DNA of 15,059 nt from Alphaproteobacteria bacterium (GCA_003450915.1 DMEM01000103.1:1-15059); one strand, 5' to 3'. Numbered from the stretch's first letter, positions 6,713 to 13,962 are shown. Notes: generated by a model from the letters alone, not told the origin. Made by a program: numbers and translations.

Positions 6713-6979
6713 TTATACCATACGATATCTTTTAATACATTGCCAATGCTCCCAGGCTTTTATACCTGCAAGCGCTTCAACAACCAGCAACATTAAAAGA
6801 CCTAAAGCTACGATAAAGGTAAAGACCCCTTTTAATATTGAGCCTTCAATAACTCCATAAATATACGGATATGAATAATAGAGTAAAAACTGAATAAGCA
6901 CAGGAATAAAAATCCAACGCAGTGCTTTATCCATACCAGCTGTTGCATCTTTAATTACATCTTTATTTCGATAAGTCAT
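6713..6979 (-). CDS. Small unrecognised membrane protein (88 aa)
   Basis: No family is recognised. Two hydrophobic segments are visible (about 21-43 and 49-72) with polar, charged ends: an N-terminal MTYRNKDVIKDATAGMDKA and a C-terminal tail with IKAWEHWQCIKRYRMV, which is Trp- and basic-rich. The likely topology is a hairpin with both ends in the cytoplasm. The ATG at 6977-6979 has a strong AGGGGG ribosome binding site 5 nt upstream, which supports real expression despite the small size. It is the first gene of the minus-strand membrane block, with promoter TTGATA-16-TATACT and a weaker terminator. A small accessory subunit of a membrane complex, or a holin- or toxin-like small membrane protein, are both conceivable; nothing in the sequence decides. 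Confidence 0.72.
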   Translation of the reverse strand: MTYRNKDVIKDATAGMDKALRWIFIPVLIQFLLYYSYPYIYGVIEGSILKGVFTFIVALGLLMLLVVEALAGIKAWEHWQCIKRYRMV

Positions 6980-7038
6980 AAATCCCCCTTAAAAGGAAAC
7001 TTCAGAAATTGAACAGCAAAGTTTAAATATTTATTACT

Positions 7039-7066
7039 AGTATAAGACCTTTAAATATAATATCAA
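7039..7066 (-). promoter_or_regulatory. Putative sigma70 promoter of the 88-aa gene
   Basis: On the minus strand TTGATA (7061-7066) is followed after 16 bp by TATACT (7039-7044). The predicted start near 7032 gives a leader of about 50 nt containing the AGGGGG ribosome binding site. It is divergent from the plus-strand promoter at 7091-7119, so the two could share regulation. Confidence 0.5.
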
Positions 7067-7090
7067 GCATAAAGTTATCACTAATTTAAC

Positions 7091-7119
7091 TTGAAATTAT
7101 TCTCAAAAAACATTACAAT
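7091..7119 (+). promoter_or_regulatory. Putative sigma70 promoter giving a leaderless transcript
   Basis: TTGAAA (7091-7096) and TACAAT (7114-7119) are separated by exactly 17 bp. A start 7 nt past the -10 box falls at about 7126, next to the ATG at 7127, so the mRNA would have no or almost no leader. This agrees with the absence of a Shine-Dalgarno sequence before that ATG. Confidence 0.6.
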
Positions 7120-7126
7120 AAGACTA

Positions 7127-8011
7127 ATGAAGTTGGAACTATTAAAATCTATTATTACTGATCTGCACCTTGCTGGAATACACGATATTCCGGCTAATAG
7201 TTTTATGGATCAAGAAAAAATCGATTCTCAAGAGCTAGTTAAGGCAGTTTTTAACAAACACATTCCAACAGAATTAGATAGTCTAAGCAACAATGAAAAC
7301 TTTGATGAAAATTCACTTGCTTCAGAAATGAATGAGCTATTTGCAGCATTTGGAACAGGGAAAGTTCCTGATGTAGGATCTGTTGAAGTTATCGCAACAA
7401 AAGCAGCTCCAAAAGCTAAAAAAGCTGAAAGAACTAAACCTGCAATTATTGACCCTCGTTTAAGGGGTAAGTCTGCAAGTTTAGAAAAGATGTCATTTTC
7501 ACCTTCTAAAACACCGGCTAAAAAAGCTATTGAGAAACCTATAGAGTTCAAACCTGAACTATTTATTAAAACTAAAATTGAAGAAGATTCAAAAATACTA
7601 CTTCTTTTACCATATAAAAATGAAACAGTACTTAAGTCAAAAGCAGAATTTAAACTACTTGAAAACATCCTAAAAGCTGCTAATACAGACTTTGCAAAAA
7701 CAAGTATTATTTTTATTGATGATCGTTATAAAAACATCACACAAGGTGCTGCAAAATATGAAACAATGCTTGCGCAAACACTTGAAAATGAACTAAAATC
7801 TATAAAAGATGAAATTATTTTATGCTTTGGACAAGACTGTTTAAGCCTTGCAAAGCCTGACGAATCAACTATAAGAAGTGCCGCAGAAAAAGTTTTTGAT
7901 GTTTTTGAAAACAAAAAACTACTTGCAAATTATTCGCTATCTGCTATGTTAAACACTCCTAAGTACAAATCAACAACATGGACTAACTTATTATTAATTA
8001 ACAAAATTTAA
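7127..8011 (+). CDS. Degenerate uracil-DNA glycosylase-like protein
   Basis: The 294-aa product follows the layout of alphaproteobacterial family-4/5 UDG-like proteins: a short N-terminal helix (LKSIITDLHLAGIHDIP), a long Ala/Lys/Pro-rich linker (about 80-145), then an alpha/beta domain. In that domain KILLLLPYKNE (156-166) takes the place of the GEAPG motif strand, EIILCFGQDC (229-238) matches the central strand, and YSLSAMLNTPKYKSTTW (269-285) takes the place of HPAYLLR. The catalytic loop, the HPS/HPA histidine and the [4Fe-4S] cysteines are missing; only Cys232 and Cys238 remain. It is therefore probably not an active glycosylase. The frame is open to a TTG at 7091, but that TTG lies in the -35 box; the ATG at 7127 fits a leaderless start. 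It is co-transcribed with slt, 8 bp downstream. The remote homology is judged by eye. Confidence 0.55.
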   Translation: MKLELLKSIITDLHLAGIHDIPANSFMDQEKIDSQELVKAVFNKHIPTELDSLSNNENFDENSLASEMNELFAAFGTGKVPDVGSVEVIATKAAPKAKKAERTKPAIIDPRLRGKSASLEKMSFSPSKTPAKKAIEKPIEFKPELFIKTKIEEDSKILLLLPYKNETVLKSKAEFKLLENILKAANTDFAKTSIIFIDDRYKNITQGAAKYETMLAQTLENELKSIKDEIILCFGQDCLSLAKPDESTIRSAAEKVFDVFENKKLLANYSLSAMLNTPKYKSTTWTNLLLINKI

Positions 8012-8019
8012 GGAAACCA

Positions 8020-9828
8020 ATGAAACACTTTATTTATGTATTTTTATTTACATTAGCCTTATCAACGAGTTCGTATGCAAGTACGTCTACTGCGACTAAA
8101 GGCATTCAGAATCTTAATACAAAAGAAGCACGTCTAGCAAAGCTAGATAAAAATTCTGTTGAAAAATTTGATTCTGCAACTAAAGACTTTACAGTGTTAT
8201 CTGCTAAAGATATTAGAACATATAAACTATTATTTAAATATCAAAGAGCATTAAGAAGAGACAAAGTAGCCAAGCTTATCCCAAGATTAGAGAACAAAGT
8301 TTTATACGGTCATTTAATGGCTGAAAGACTTTTGCACCCTAAAACAAAAGCAAGCTATAAAGACTTAAAGCACTTTTTAGATAATTATAATGACCAATAC
8401 CAGGCTGCTACTATTTATAAACTAGCAAACCAAAGAAAGCCTAAAACAACCAAGAAGCAGCACAACAAACCTGCTCCTAGGAAAAGTATTGCTAAATATA
8501 CAAACCCTGATGATGCTCTAGAAAAACCTAGAAATAAAAACATCAAGAATACTAATACTCGTAAACAACTTATTAGCAGAGTTAAGTATTACACTAAAAA
8601 GAAAAAGTATATCCAAGCTGAAAGAATTTTAGACAGTAATAAAAACCGTAAAATTATGGGTGACTCTACTTACACTAAATACGGTCTAAGACTTACAAAA
8701 GCTTTATTTAATGCACAAAAATATGCTGACTCGTACAGAGTTTCTCAAAAAATCTCTACTTTAATTAAGCCTATGGTACATGAAGCTGTATGGTTTGAAG
8801 GTTTATCAGCTTATAATATGGGTAAATATAAAACAGCTGCTAATACATTCCGTCGTTTGGCATCAAATGTTCCAGGTGGAAGTAAATATTACTCTCAAAG
8901 TTCATACTGGGCAGGCTTAAGCTATAAAAAAGCTAATAAAAAGTCAATGAGTAAAGTATTCTTTAAACAAGCTTCTAAAAACAACTTTAACTTCTATGGT
9001 ATGGTTGCTAATGAAGAAATTGGTAAACGCCCAGAAATGAACTGGAAAGAACCAAAAGCAAGCTCTAGAGATGTAAAAACTCTAATGAAAAAGAAACAAA
9101 TCAGAAGAGTTGTTGCTCTTGCAGAAATTGGAGAATACAACTTAGCACAAAGAGAATTAAGAGCAGTTTATGCAAGTATTCCATACGGTATGGATGAAGC
9201 ACTATTGAAAATGTCACTTGATTTAAACCTATCTTGGAATGCTGTAACATTAAGCTATAACCTTCTTGAAAGACGTAAACAGTTCTTATCAGGTCTATAT
9301 CCAGATATTAAAGTTTGGAAGCCAAAAAGAGCTACTGTTGATTACTCATTAATTAACGCTATTATTCGTCAAGAGAGTGCTTTCTCACCTTCTGTTAAGT
9401 CTTCTGCTGGAGCAATGGGTCTAATGCAAATTATGCCTGGCACAGCAAAACATATTAGACAAAAACAAGGTAAAAGAGTTCTTCCAAAATCATATGTATT
9501 TAGACCAGAAGTTAACGTTAAGCTAGGTCAATACTACATTGGTTACTTACTAGAAGAGTTCAACGGTAACTTAATTTACTCTATTGCTGCATATAATGCA
9601 GGTCCTGGTAATGTAAAAAAATGGATTGATAGAGGCTTAGCTAATAATGGCCCGGCTGCATTCGTTGAGTCAATTCCATTCCCTGAGACTAAAAAATATG
9701 TTAAAAAAGTTATGTCTAACTACTGGGTATACCGTAATAAGTTTGACCAAAGCATGTCAACACTACGCCAAATGGCAGGCAACCACTGGCCTAAAGATAC
9801 ACACTCTTTAGCATTTAGACTAAAATAA
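8020..9828 (+). CDS. slt: Soluble lytic murein transglycosylase (Slt family)
   Basis: This enzyme cleaves the MurNAc-GlcNAc bond of peptidoglycan with formation of 1,6-anhydro-MurNAc, in the periplasm. The 602-aa product starts with a Sec signal peptide (residues 1-20, cleavage after SSYA). A helical, TPR-like superhelix region spans about 30-430 (for example AVWFEGLSAYNMGKYKTA at 256-273), with a basic Lys/Asn/Pro linker at 139-183. The C-terminal SLT domain has IIRQESAFSP (448-457, catalytic Glu452), GAMGLMQIMPGTA (464-476), AAYNAGPGNV (523-532) and FPETKKYV (554-561). Its length is close to E. coli Slt70. The ATG has AAGGA overlapping the stop codon of the upstream gene, so the two are probably translated from one mRNA. 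All expected catalytic residues are present. Confidence 0.93.
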   Translation: MKHFIYVFLFTLALSTSSYASTSTATKGIQNLNTKEARLAKLDKNSVEKFDSATKDFTVLSAKDIRTYKLLFKYQRALRRDKVAKLIPRLENKVLYGHLMAERLLHPKTKASYKDLKHFLDNYNDQYQAATIYKLANQRKPKTTKKQHNKPAPRKSIAKYTNPDDALEKPRNKNIKNTNTRKQLISRVKYYTKKKKYIQAERILDSNKNRKIMGDSTYTKYGLRLTKALFNAQKYADSYRVSQKISTLIKPMVHEAVWFEGLSAYNMGKYKTAANTFRRLASNVPGGSKYYSQSSYWAGLSYKKANKKSMSKVFFKQASKNNFNFYGMVANEEIGKRPEMNWKEPKASSRDVKTLMKKKQIRRVVALAEIGEYNLAQRELRAVYASIPYGMDEALLKMSLDLNLSWNAVTLSYNLLERRKQFLSGLYPDIKVWKPKRATVDYSLINAIIRQESAFSPSVKSSAGAMGLMQIMPGTAKHIRQKQGKRVLPKSYVFRPEVNVKLGQYYIGYLLEEFNGNLIYSIAAYNAGPGNVKKWIDRGLANNGPAAFVESIPFPETKKYVKKVMSNYWVYRNKFDQSMSTLRQMAGNHWPKDTHSLAFRLK

Positions 9829-9865
9829 ATTTTAATAATTACAGAATTAGACTTTATTTTACAAA

Positions 9866-9933
9866 TATAAAATCACTTTAAGTTTTTGCAAGCTATGTAG
9901 CACATAGGTAATAAAATTTAAAGTGATTTTATA
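9866..9933. repeat. 16-bp perfect inverted repeat with nested hairpin between slt and rnhB
   Basis: TATAAAATCACTTTAA (9866-9881) and its exact reverse complement (9918-9933) enclose 36 nt that contain a second perfect stem, CTATGT-agc-ACATAG (9893-9907). The structure begins 37 bp after the slt stop. It may act as a terminator (the distal arm ends TTTTAT) or as an operator or leader for rnhB, because a TATAAT at 9954-9959 lies just downstream. No coding potential is seen in this 151-bp gap. Confidence 0.7.
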
Positions 9934-9979
9934 GCAGTAAAATTAATAAATAATATAATAAGCACAAGGAATTACTCTC

Positions 9980-10609
9980 ATGCCTGATCTATCTTACGAA
10001 CAAAAACATAATAATTACAAATATGTTATTGGAGTAGATGAAGTAGGCAGAGGCCCATGGGCCGGACCTGTAGTTGCTTGTGCTTGTGTTATTTTAAAAG
10101 GTACTGAATTACCCGATACAATTACAGATTCTAAAAAACTAACTGATAAAAAACGTCAGGTTCTATCTAAAATTTTAATTGAAAAAACTCCTTATTGTTT
10201 AGGCTCTGTTGAAGCAGAACAAATAGATGAGCTAAATATCTTACAAGCTACTTTCGTTGCGATGAAAAAAGCTGTTGAAGGCTTAGCAGAAAAGTTAGGT
10301 ATTTCAGCTGATGAATACTTTGTATTAGTTGATGGTAATAAAATTCCACCATTTGAAGCTTTTAAAAATGCAGAAAGCATTGTAAAAGGTGATAGCATTA
10401 GCTTAACCATTGCTGCTGGCTCAATTATTGCAAAGGTTTATAGAGATAACCTAATGGCAGAATATGCAGAGCAATTCCCATATTATGCATGGGAAAGAAA
10501 CGCTGGCTATGGAACAAAAGCACATCAAGAAGGTCTAAAAGAACACGGTGTAACACACCTTCACAGAAAATCATTTAAACCTATTGCTGCCCTATTAAAC
10601 CAAAACTAG
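9980..10609 (+). CDS. rnhB: Ribonuclease HII
   Basis: RNase HII cuts RNA in RNA-DNA hybrids and initiates removal of single ribonucleotides from DNA, in the cytoplasm with Mg or Mn. The 209-aa product has the usual bacterial length. Visible motifs are GVDEVGRGPWAGPVV (18-32; catalytic Asp20 and Glu21), ITDSKKL (48-54), FVLVDGN (114-120; Asp118), KGDSISLTIAAGSIIAKVYRD (136-156, with Asp138 as the probable fourth acidic ligand) and the C-terminal YGTKAHQEGLKEHG with HRKSFKP. All active-site residues are present. The ATG follows AAGGA with 9 nt spacing. Upstream there is a TATAAT (9954-9959) and a strong inverted repeat; downstream the fliK-like gene starts 29 bp on. Confidence 0.95.
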   Translation: MPDLSYEQKHNNYKYVIGVDEVGRGPWAGPVVACACVILKGTELPDTITDSKKLTDKKRQVLSKILIEKTPYCLGSVEAEQIDELNILQATFVAMKKAVEGLAEKLGISADEYFVLVDGNKIPPFEAFKNAESIVKGDSISLTIAAGSIIAKVYRDNLMAEYAEQFPYYAWERNAGYGTKAHQEGLKEHGVTHLHRKSFKPIAALLNQN

Positions 10610-10633
10610 CTAAAACTATAATATAAAAGCTAG
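10606..10633 (+). promoter_or_regulatory. Possible promoter with dyad symmetry ahead of the fliK-like gene
   Basis: A consensus -10 TATAAT (10617-10622) lies exactly at the centre of an inverted hexamer repeat, CTAGCT (10606-10611) and AGCTAG (10628-10633). The next gene starts at 10638 with no Shine-Dalgarno sequence, so a short-leader transcript from here is possible. No good -35 box is seen 16-18 bp upstream, and AT-rich sequence makes TATAAT common, so confidence is low. Confidence 0.33.
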
Positions 10634-10637
10634 CAAT

Positions 10638-12647
10638 ATGGATTTAACAACAATAACAACTATTAGCTCTACAGATTCTAAAATTAAAACAGCTGAAGCT
10701 CCTGCTGATGCTAAAATTATTAAACAGAGCATACCAGAGCAACCAAAAAATATCCCCATTGATGAAAAATTCAATGATGATATTACCATTGCAAAAGATC
10801 AAACAGTTCAAGCAACTGTTATCAAAAAACAAGATAACAATTATACTCTAGAACTTACTAATGGTAAAAAAATAGAAGTTAAGCTACCTGCTGACCTAAA
10901 AACTTTAGATAAGGTTTTTCTAACAATCGAAAAATCTCAAATAACAAATATTCAAGTTAAAGATTCTGTTCAAACAGTCAACCTTAATATTGCAGATTTA
11001 AAGAACCTTACTCAAACGATGGTACGTGATAAATTATTAGCAAACCTTGTAGATAATAAACTCCCTGTTAGCTTAGCTAATTTATTAAAGCCAGAGCAAC
11101 CAATAAAAGCAAATGTTTTAAATAGTTTAGATCTAGGCTTAGTATTATCAAAAGAAGAAACCAAAACTTTAAAAGAAGTATCTATCCAAACGGCTCAAAT
11201 AGATCTGAACACTTTAAAGCTTACAACTAATAAAATAGACCTTCCAATTGATAAGATTGAATTTAAAGATTCAAGTTTAAAACTATTACTACAAAGTATT
11301 GATAAAACATTAGGTTCAAAAAAAGTAACAGAACTTGATTTAAAAGTTATTAATCAAACAAATCCTAAAACTATTGAAACATCTTTAAATAAAGATCTTA
11401 AACTAGAGCTTAACTTAGCAAAAACTGAAATAATTACCCATAAGTTTATAACCTTAAAGGCAGAGCCAACAAACTCAAGCATAAACATCAGTAAACCTGA
11501 TACTAGCAATCAAATCACAAGCATTAAAGTGACAGCAGATACTTTAAAACAAATTATTGAGCCATTAAAACAGCAAATCACACAATTTGTAAAACAAGAA
11601 GTACCTCTTGCTGCTACTCACAAACTGATAACAAACACTATCGAGCAAAACTTTAATGTAAAAATAACAGATAATAAAGTTACTATTCCACAGTTAGACA
11701 ATCTAGCTCTTAAAATACCAGTTCAGCTAAAATCTTCACACGTTAATAACGCTAACTTAATATTTACTCAAACAAGTGATAAAACAGAATTAATTTTAAA
11801 AACAGAGAATCAAACTTTAAAATTAAACCATGTTGAAGTTGAACCAAATAACAAACAAGCCAATCAGAGCCTATTAAATATTTTAGAAACCAGCTTTATA
11901 ATAAATAGAACTGGCGATACTATCACGTTAAAATCACCCAACTTATTTGAGATAATCTTAAATGTAAAAAATAATGTACAAGATATAAAATCTCTATCTT
12001 TTAGCCTAGATGTTAACAATAAAGTTACTTTAACATACCCAGAAAAAACTCTTGATAACCCAGTAACTCAAATAAAGCACGAGATCAGCAAACAAGCTAT
12101 TCCTCATTTAGCAAAACAGTTTGCTCCGCAATTAAGTTTTATGCTAGCGGCAGCTATTTCAAATAATAAAGCAGTTAATAAAGCAGAAAAAGAGCATGAT
12201 ATTTTTTCTTTATTATTAGATGCAATGCCAGATCAACACAAACCTAAGCTTCAACTATCATCTGAAACTAATGAAAATTGGAAATACTTTACCTTTCCAT
12301 ACAAACAAGATGAAGACGAGCTAACCAAACATGGACAAATGATGTATAGTAGATATCAAGATAAAAACAACAATGAAATTAGCAATCTTGCAATTAAAAT
12401 AGGGTTTTCAAAAATAGGAGATGTTATGTTAAAGTTTAAAATACTCAACAAAAATATAACTCTAAATATTTATACACAAATAGATATTCCTGATAAAGAA
12501 AGTCAACTTTTATCAAAAATTAGCTCTCAAGCCATGTCAAACAGTGGTTTTTTAGGTACAGTTAGTATAAAAAAGTCAAAAACAATCGATCTTCCTCTAT
12601 TAAATTCTAAAAAAATAGTTTATAGTGGTATTAATATAAAAATATAA
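10638..12647 (+). CDS. FliK-like flagellar hook-length control protein (divergent)
   Basis: The 669-aa product is Lys/Asn/Thr/Leu-rich with a beta-rich N-terminal region (about 50-115, TVQATVIKKQDNNYTLEL then LPADLKTLDKVFLTI), typical of alphaproteobacterial FliK-like proteins. A long repetitive-looking middle follows, then a C-terminal domain (about 535-655): W-K-YFTFPYKQDEDE, GFSKIGDVMLKFKI, a strand with ITLNIYTQIDIP, and AMSNSGFLGTVSI. This layout matches the C-terminal substrate-specificity switch domain of FliK, which measures hook length and switches flagellar type III export. No Cys is present in the whole protein, as is common in exported flagellar proteins. The start lacks a ribosome binding site. 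It lies directly upstream of cheR. The call rests on layout and context rather than strong motifs; an uncharacterised exported protein is the alternative. Confidence 0.5.
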   Translation: MDLTTITTISSTDSKIKTAEAPADAKIIKQSIPEQPKNIPIDEKFNDDITIAKDQTVQATVIKKQDNNYTLELTNGKKIEVKLPADLKTLDKVFLTIEKSQITNIQVKDSVQTVNLNIADLKNLTQTMVRDKLLANLVDNKLPVSLANLLKPEQPIKANVLNSLDLGLVLSKEETKTLKEVSIQTAQIDLNTLKLTTNKIDLPIDKIEFKDSSLKLLLQSIDKTLGSKKVTELDLKVINQTNPKTIETSLNKDLKLELNLAKTEIITHKFITLKAEPTNSSINISKPDTSNQITSIKVTADTLKQIIEPLKQQITQFVKQEVPLAATHKLITNTIEQNFNVKITDNKVTIPQLDNLALKIPVQLKSSHVNNANLIFTQTSDKTELILKTENQTLKLNHVEVEPNNKQANQSLLNILETSFIINRTGDTITLKSPNLFEIILNVKNNVQDIKSLSFSLDVNNKVTLTYPEKTLDNPVTQIKHEISKQAIPHLAKQFAPQLSFMLAAAISNNKAVNKAEKEHDIFSLLLDAMPDQHKPKLQLSSETNENWKYFTFPYKQDEDELTKHGQMMYSRYQDKNNNEISNLAIKIGFSKIGDVMLKFKILNKNITLNIYTQIDIPDKESQLLSKISSQAMSNSGFLGTVSIKKSKTIDLPLLNSKKIVYSGINIKI

Positions 12648-12683
12648 AAAATAATAAAAATAAACTTACACGAAGAGGTGCTA

Positions 12684-13559
12684 ATGATACTAGAAAGACC
12701 ATCACTAACAACTACTCAATTTAAGCTTTTTGCTGACTTTATCTACTCAATTTCGGGTATTAGATTTCAAGAGTCAAAAAACTACTTTTTAGCATCAAAG
12801 CTAGACATGAGACGTAAAGAACTTGACATTAAATCTGTTGATGAGTATTACACATTCCTAAAAGCTCAGCCTAAAATGTCAAAAGAAATTGAGCTTTTAC
12901 TAAATGAAATTACAATTAACGAAACATTCTTTTACAGAAATATTCCACAGCTTGAAGCTTACAATAAAGATATTTTAATGGATATTATAGCTAAAAAAAG
13001 AGCTAAAGGGGATAAACGTTTAAGAATTTGGTCAGCTGCAAGCTCAACTGGCGATGAAGCTTATACCCTTATTATGGATATGATAGAAAAGAATTTACAT
13101 CGTGAATTTACAATTGAAATTGTTGGTACAGATATTTCTCAAAAAGCATTAGGAGTTGCAAAAGAAGCAATTTATAAAAAGTATGCTATTAGAAATATTC
13201 CAGAAAATCAATTAAAGAAGCATTTTTCTATTTTAGATGAATACAATTACAAACTATCTGAAGATATTAAAAAGCATGCTAGATTTAAACACTGCAACCT
13301 ATCAGACTCATTAAATTGCCGATCTTTAGGCAAGTTTGATATTGTATTCTGCAGAAACGTACTTATTTACTTTGATAGAGATTCTAGAGAGCAAGTTTTA
13401 ACAAATATCTATAATAATATGAATGACACATCATTCTTACTTGTAGGACACTCTGAAAACCTATATGCAGAACGTCATTTATTTGAAAGCTGCAAAGATA
13501 AGTTACAAGCTTTAGCGTATAAAAAAGCACCACAAGGAACTCCAAAACCTCGTATTTAA
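12684..13559 (+). CDS. cheR: Chemotaxis protein methyltransferase CheR
   Basis: CheR transfers methyl groups from SAM to glutamates of methyl-accepting chemotaxis proteins, setting adaptation at the receptor arrays. The 291-aa product has the N-terminal helical CheR domain (FKLFADFIYSISGIRF, about 13-28), NETFFYR (79-85), the SAM site IWSAASSTGDEAYTL (115-129), GTDISQKAL (148-156), FDIVFCRNVLIYFD (218-231) and VGHSENL (254-260). Length and motifs are normal. The frame also has a GTG two codons upstream (12678), but the ATG at 12684 has GAGG 5 nt upstream and is preferred. It lies 36 bp after the fliK-like gene and 15 bp before the 113-aa gene, so the three probably form one transcript. Other che genes are not in the window. 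Confidence 0.94.
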   Translation: MILERPSLTTTQFKLFADFIYSISGIRFQESKNYFLASKLDMRRKELDIKSVDEYYTFLKAQPKMSKEIELLLNEITINETFFYRNIPQLEAYNKDILMDIIAKKRAKGDKRLRIWSAASSTGDEAYTLIMDMIEKNLHREFTIEIVGTDISQKALGVAKEAIYKKYAIRNIPENQLKKHFSILDEYNYKLSEDIKKHARFKHCNLSDSLNCRSLGKFDIVFCRNVLIYFDRDSREQVLTNIYNNMNDTSFLLVGHSENLYAERHLFESCKDKLQALAYKKAPQGTPKPRI

Positions 13560-13574
13560 GAAAGACAGTACGTA

Positions 13575-13916
13575 ATGCTAATTAAAGATAATATTTTAGT
13601 AGAAAAACTAAATCATACGACTAAAAATATATCTATAAAAGTTGAGCTTTGTTTCAAACTTAATCAATCTGATATAACGCTAGAATTTAGTTATATTCCT
13701 GATAAATTTAAACTTATTCAAAGCTCAATACCAGCTTATTTAGCAGAACTTACAAAATCAGAAAAGTTTGACTTAGAAAATTTAAGCGCTAGAGTTATTG
13801 AGGACCTGTATGATATAGCTGTTCCAAAATATATAACAGCAACTCTATCAGAAAAAAACGAAGACATCGCAACATCGATTACCACAAGCAAAAACCAACC
13901 AAAGTTTAAAATTTAA
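13575..13916 (+). CDS. QueF-like (tunnelling-fold) small protein, divergent
   Basis: The 113-aa product resembles type I QueF (NADPH-dependent preQ0 reductase, queuosine pathway) by spacing. Cys26, Asp33 and Glu68 stand 7 and 42 residues apart, the same as Cys55, Asp62 and Glu97 of the B. subtilis enzyme, without gaps. YIPDK (40-44) and DL...PKYI (77-87) fit the family pattern. However, the NADPH signature E-S-K-S is replaced by QSSI (49-52), the His before Glu97 is Leu67, and the C-terminal RGGISI is absent (the tail is polar, ending KNQPKFKI). Normal preQ0 reduction is therefore doubtful. It starts 15 bp after cheR with a weak ribosome binding site and ends at a strong terminator. A short uncharacterised protein of the cheR operon is the alternative. 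Confidence 0.4.
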   Translation: MLIKDNILVEKLNHTTKNISIKVELCFKLNQSDITLEFSYIPDKFKLIQSSIPAYLAELTKSEKFDLENLSARVIEDLYDIAVPKYITATLSEKNEDIATSITTSKNQPKFKI

Positions 13917-13921
13917 AATCA

Positions 13922-13950
13922 AAAAAGCTCTCAGGAAATGAGAGCTTTTT
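13922..13950. terminator. Bidirectional rho-independent terminator
   Basis: AAAAAGCTCTCA (13922-13933) pairs perfectly with TGAGAGCTTTTT (13939-13950) around GGAAA. It gives a GC-containing stem with A/T runs on both sides. It lies between the convergent 113-aa gene (plus) and the 168-aa gene (minus) and can serve both. Confidence 0.93.
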
Positions 13951-13962
13951 ACTTTTAAGTTG

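Noticed and set aside
7091..7126. Twelve-codon upstream extension of the UDG-like gene from a TTG.
   Set aside because: The TTG is part of the predicted -35 box and has no ribosome binding site; the ATG at 7127 fits the promoter and family N-terminus.
7228..7668. 146-codon open frame antisense to the UDG-like gene.
   Set aside because: It lies wholly within a coding gene, has Ser/Phe/Leu-rich composition typical of an antisense shadow, and lacks an associated promoter or ribosome binding site.
12678..12683. GTG start two codons upstream of cheR.
   Set aside because: It overlaps the ribosome binding site that correctly spaces the ATG at 12684.
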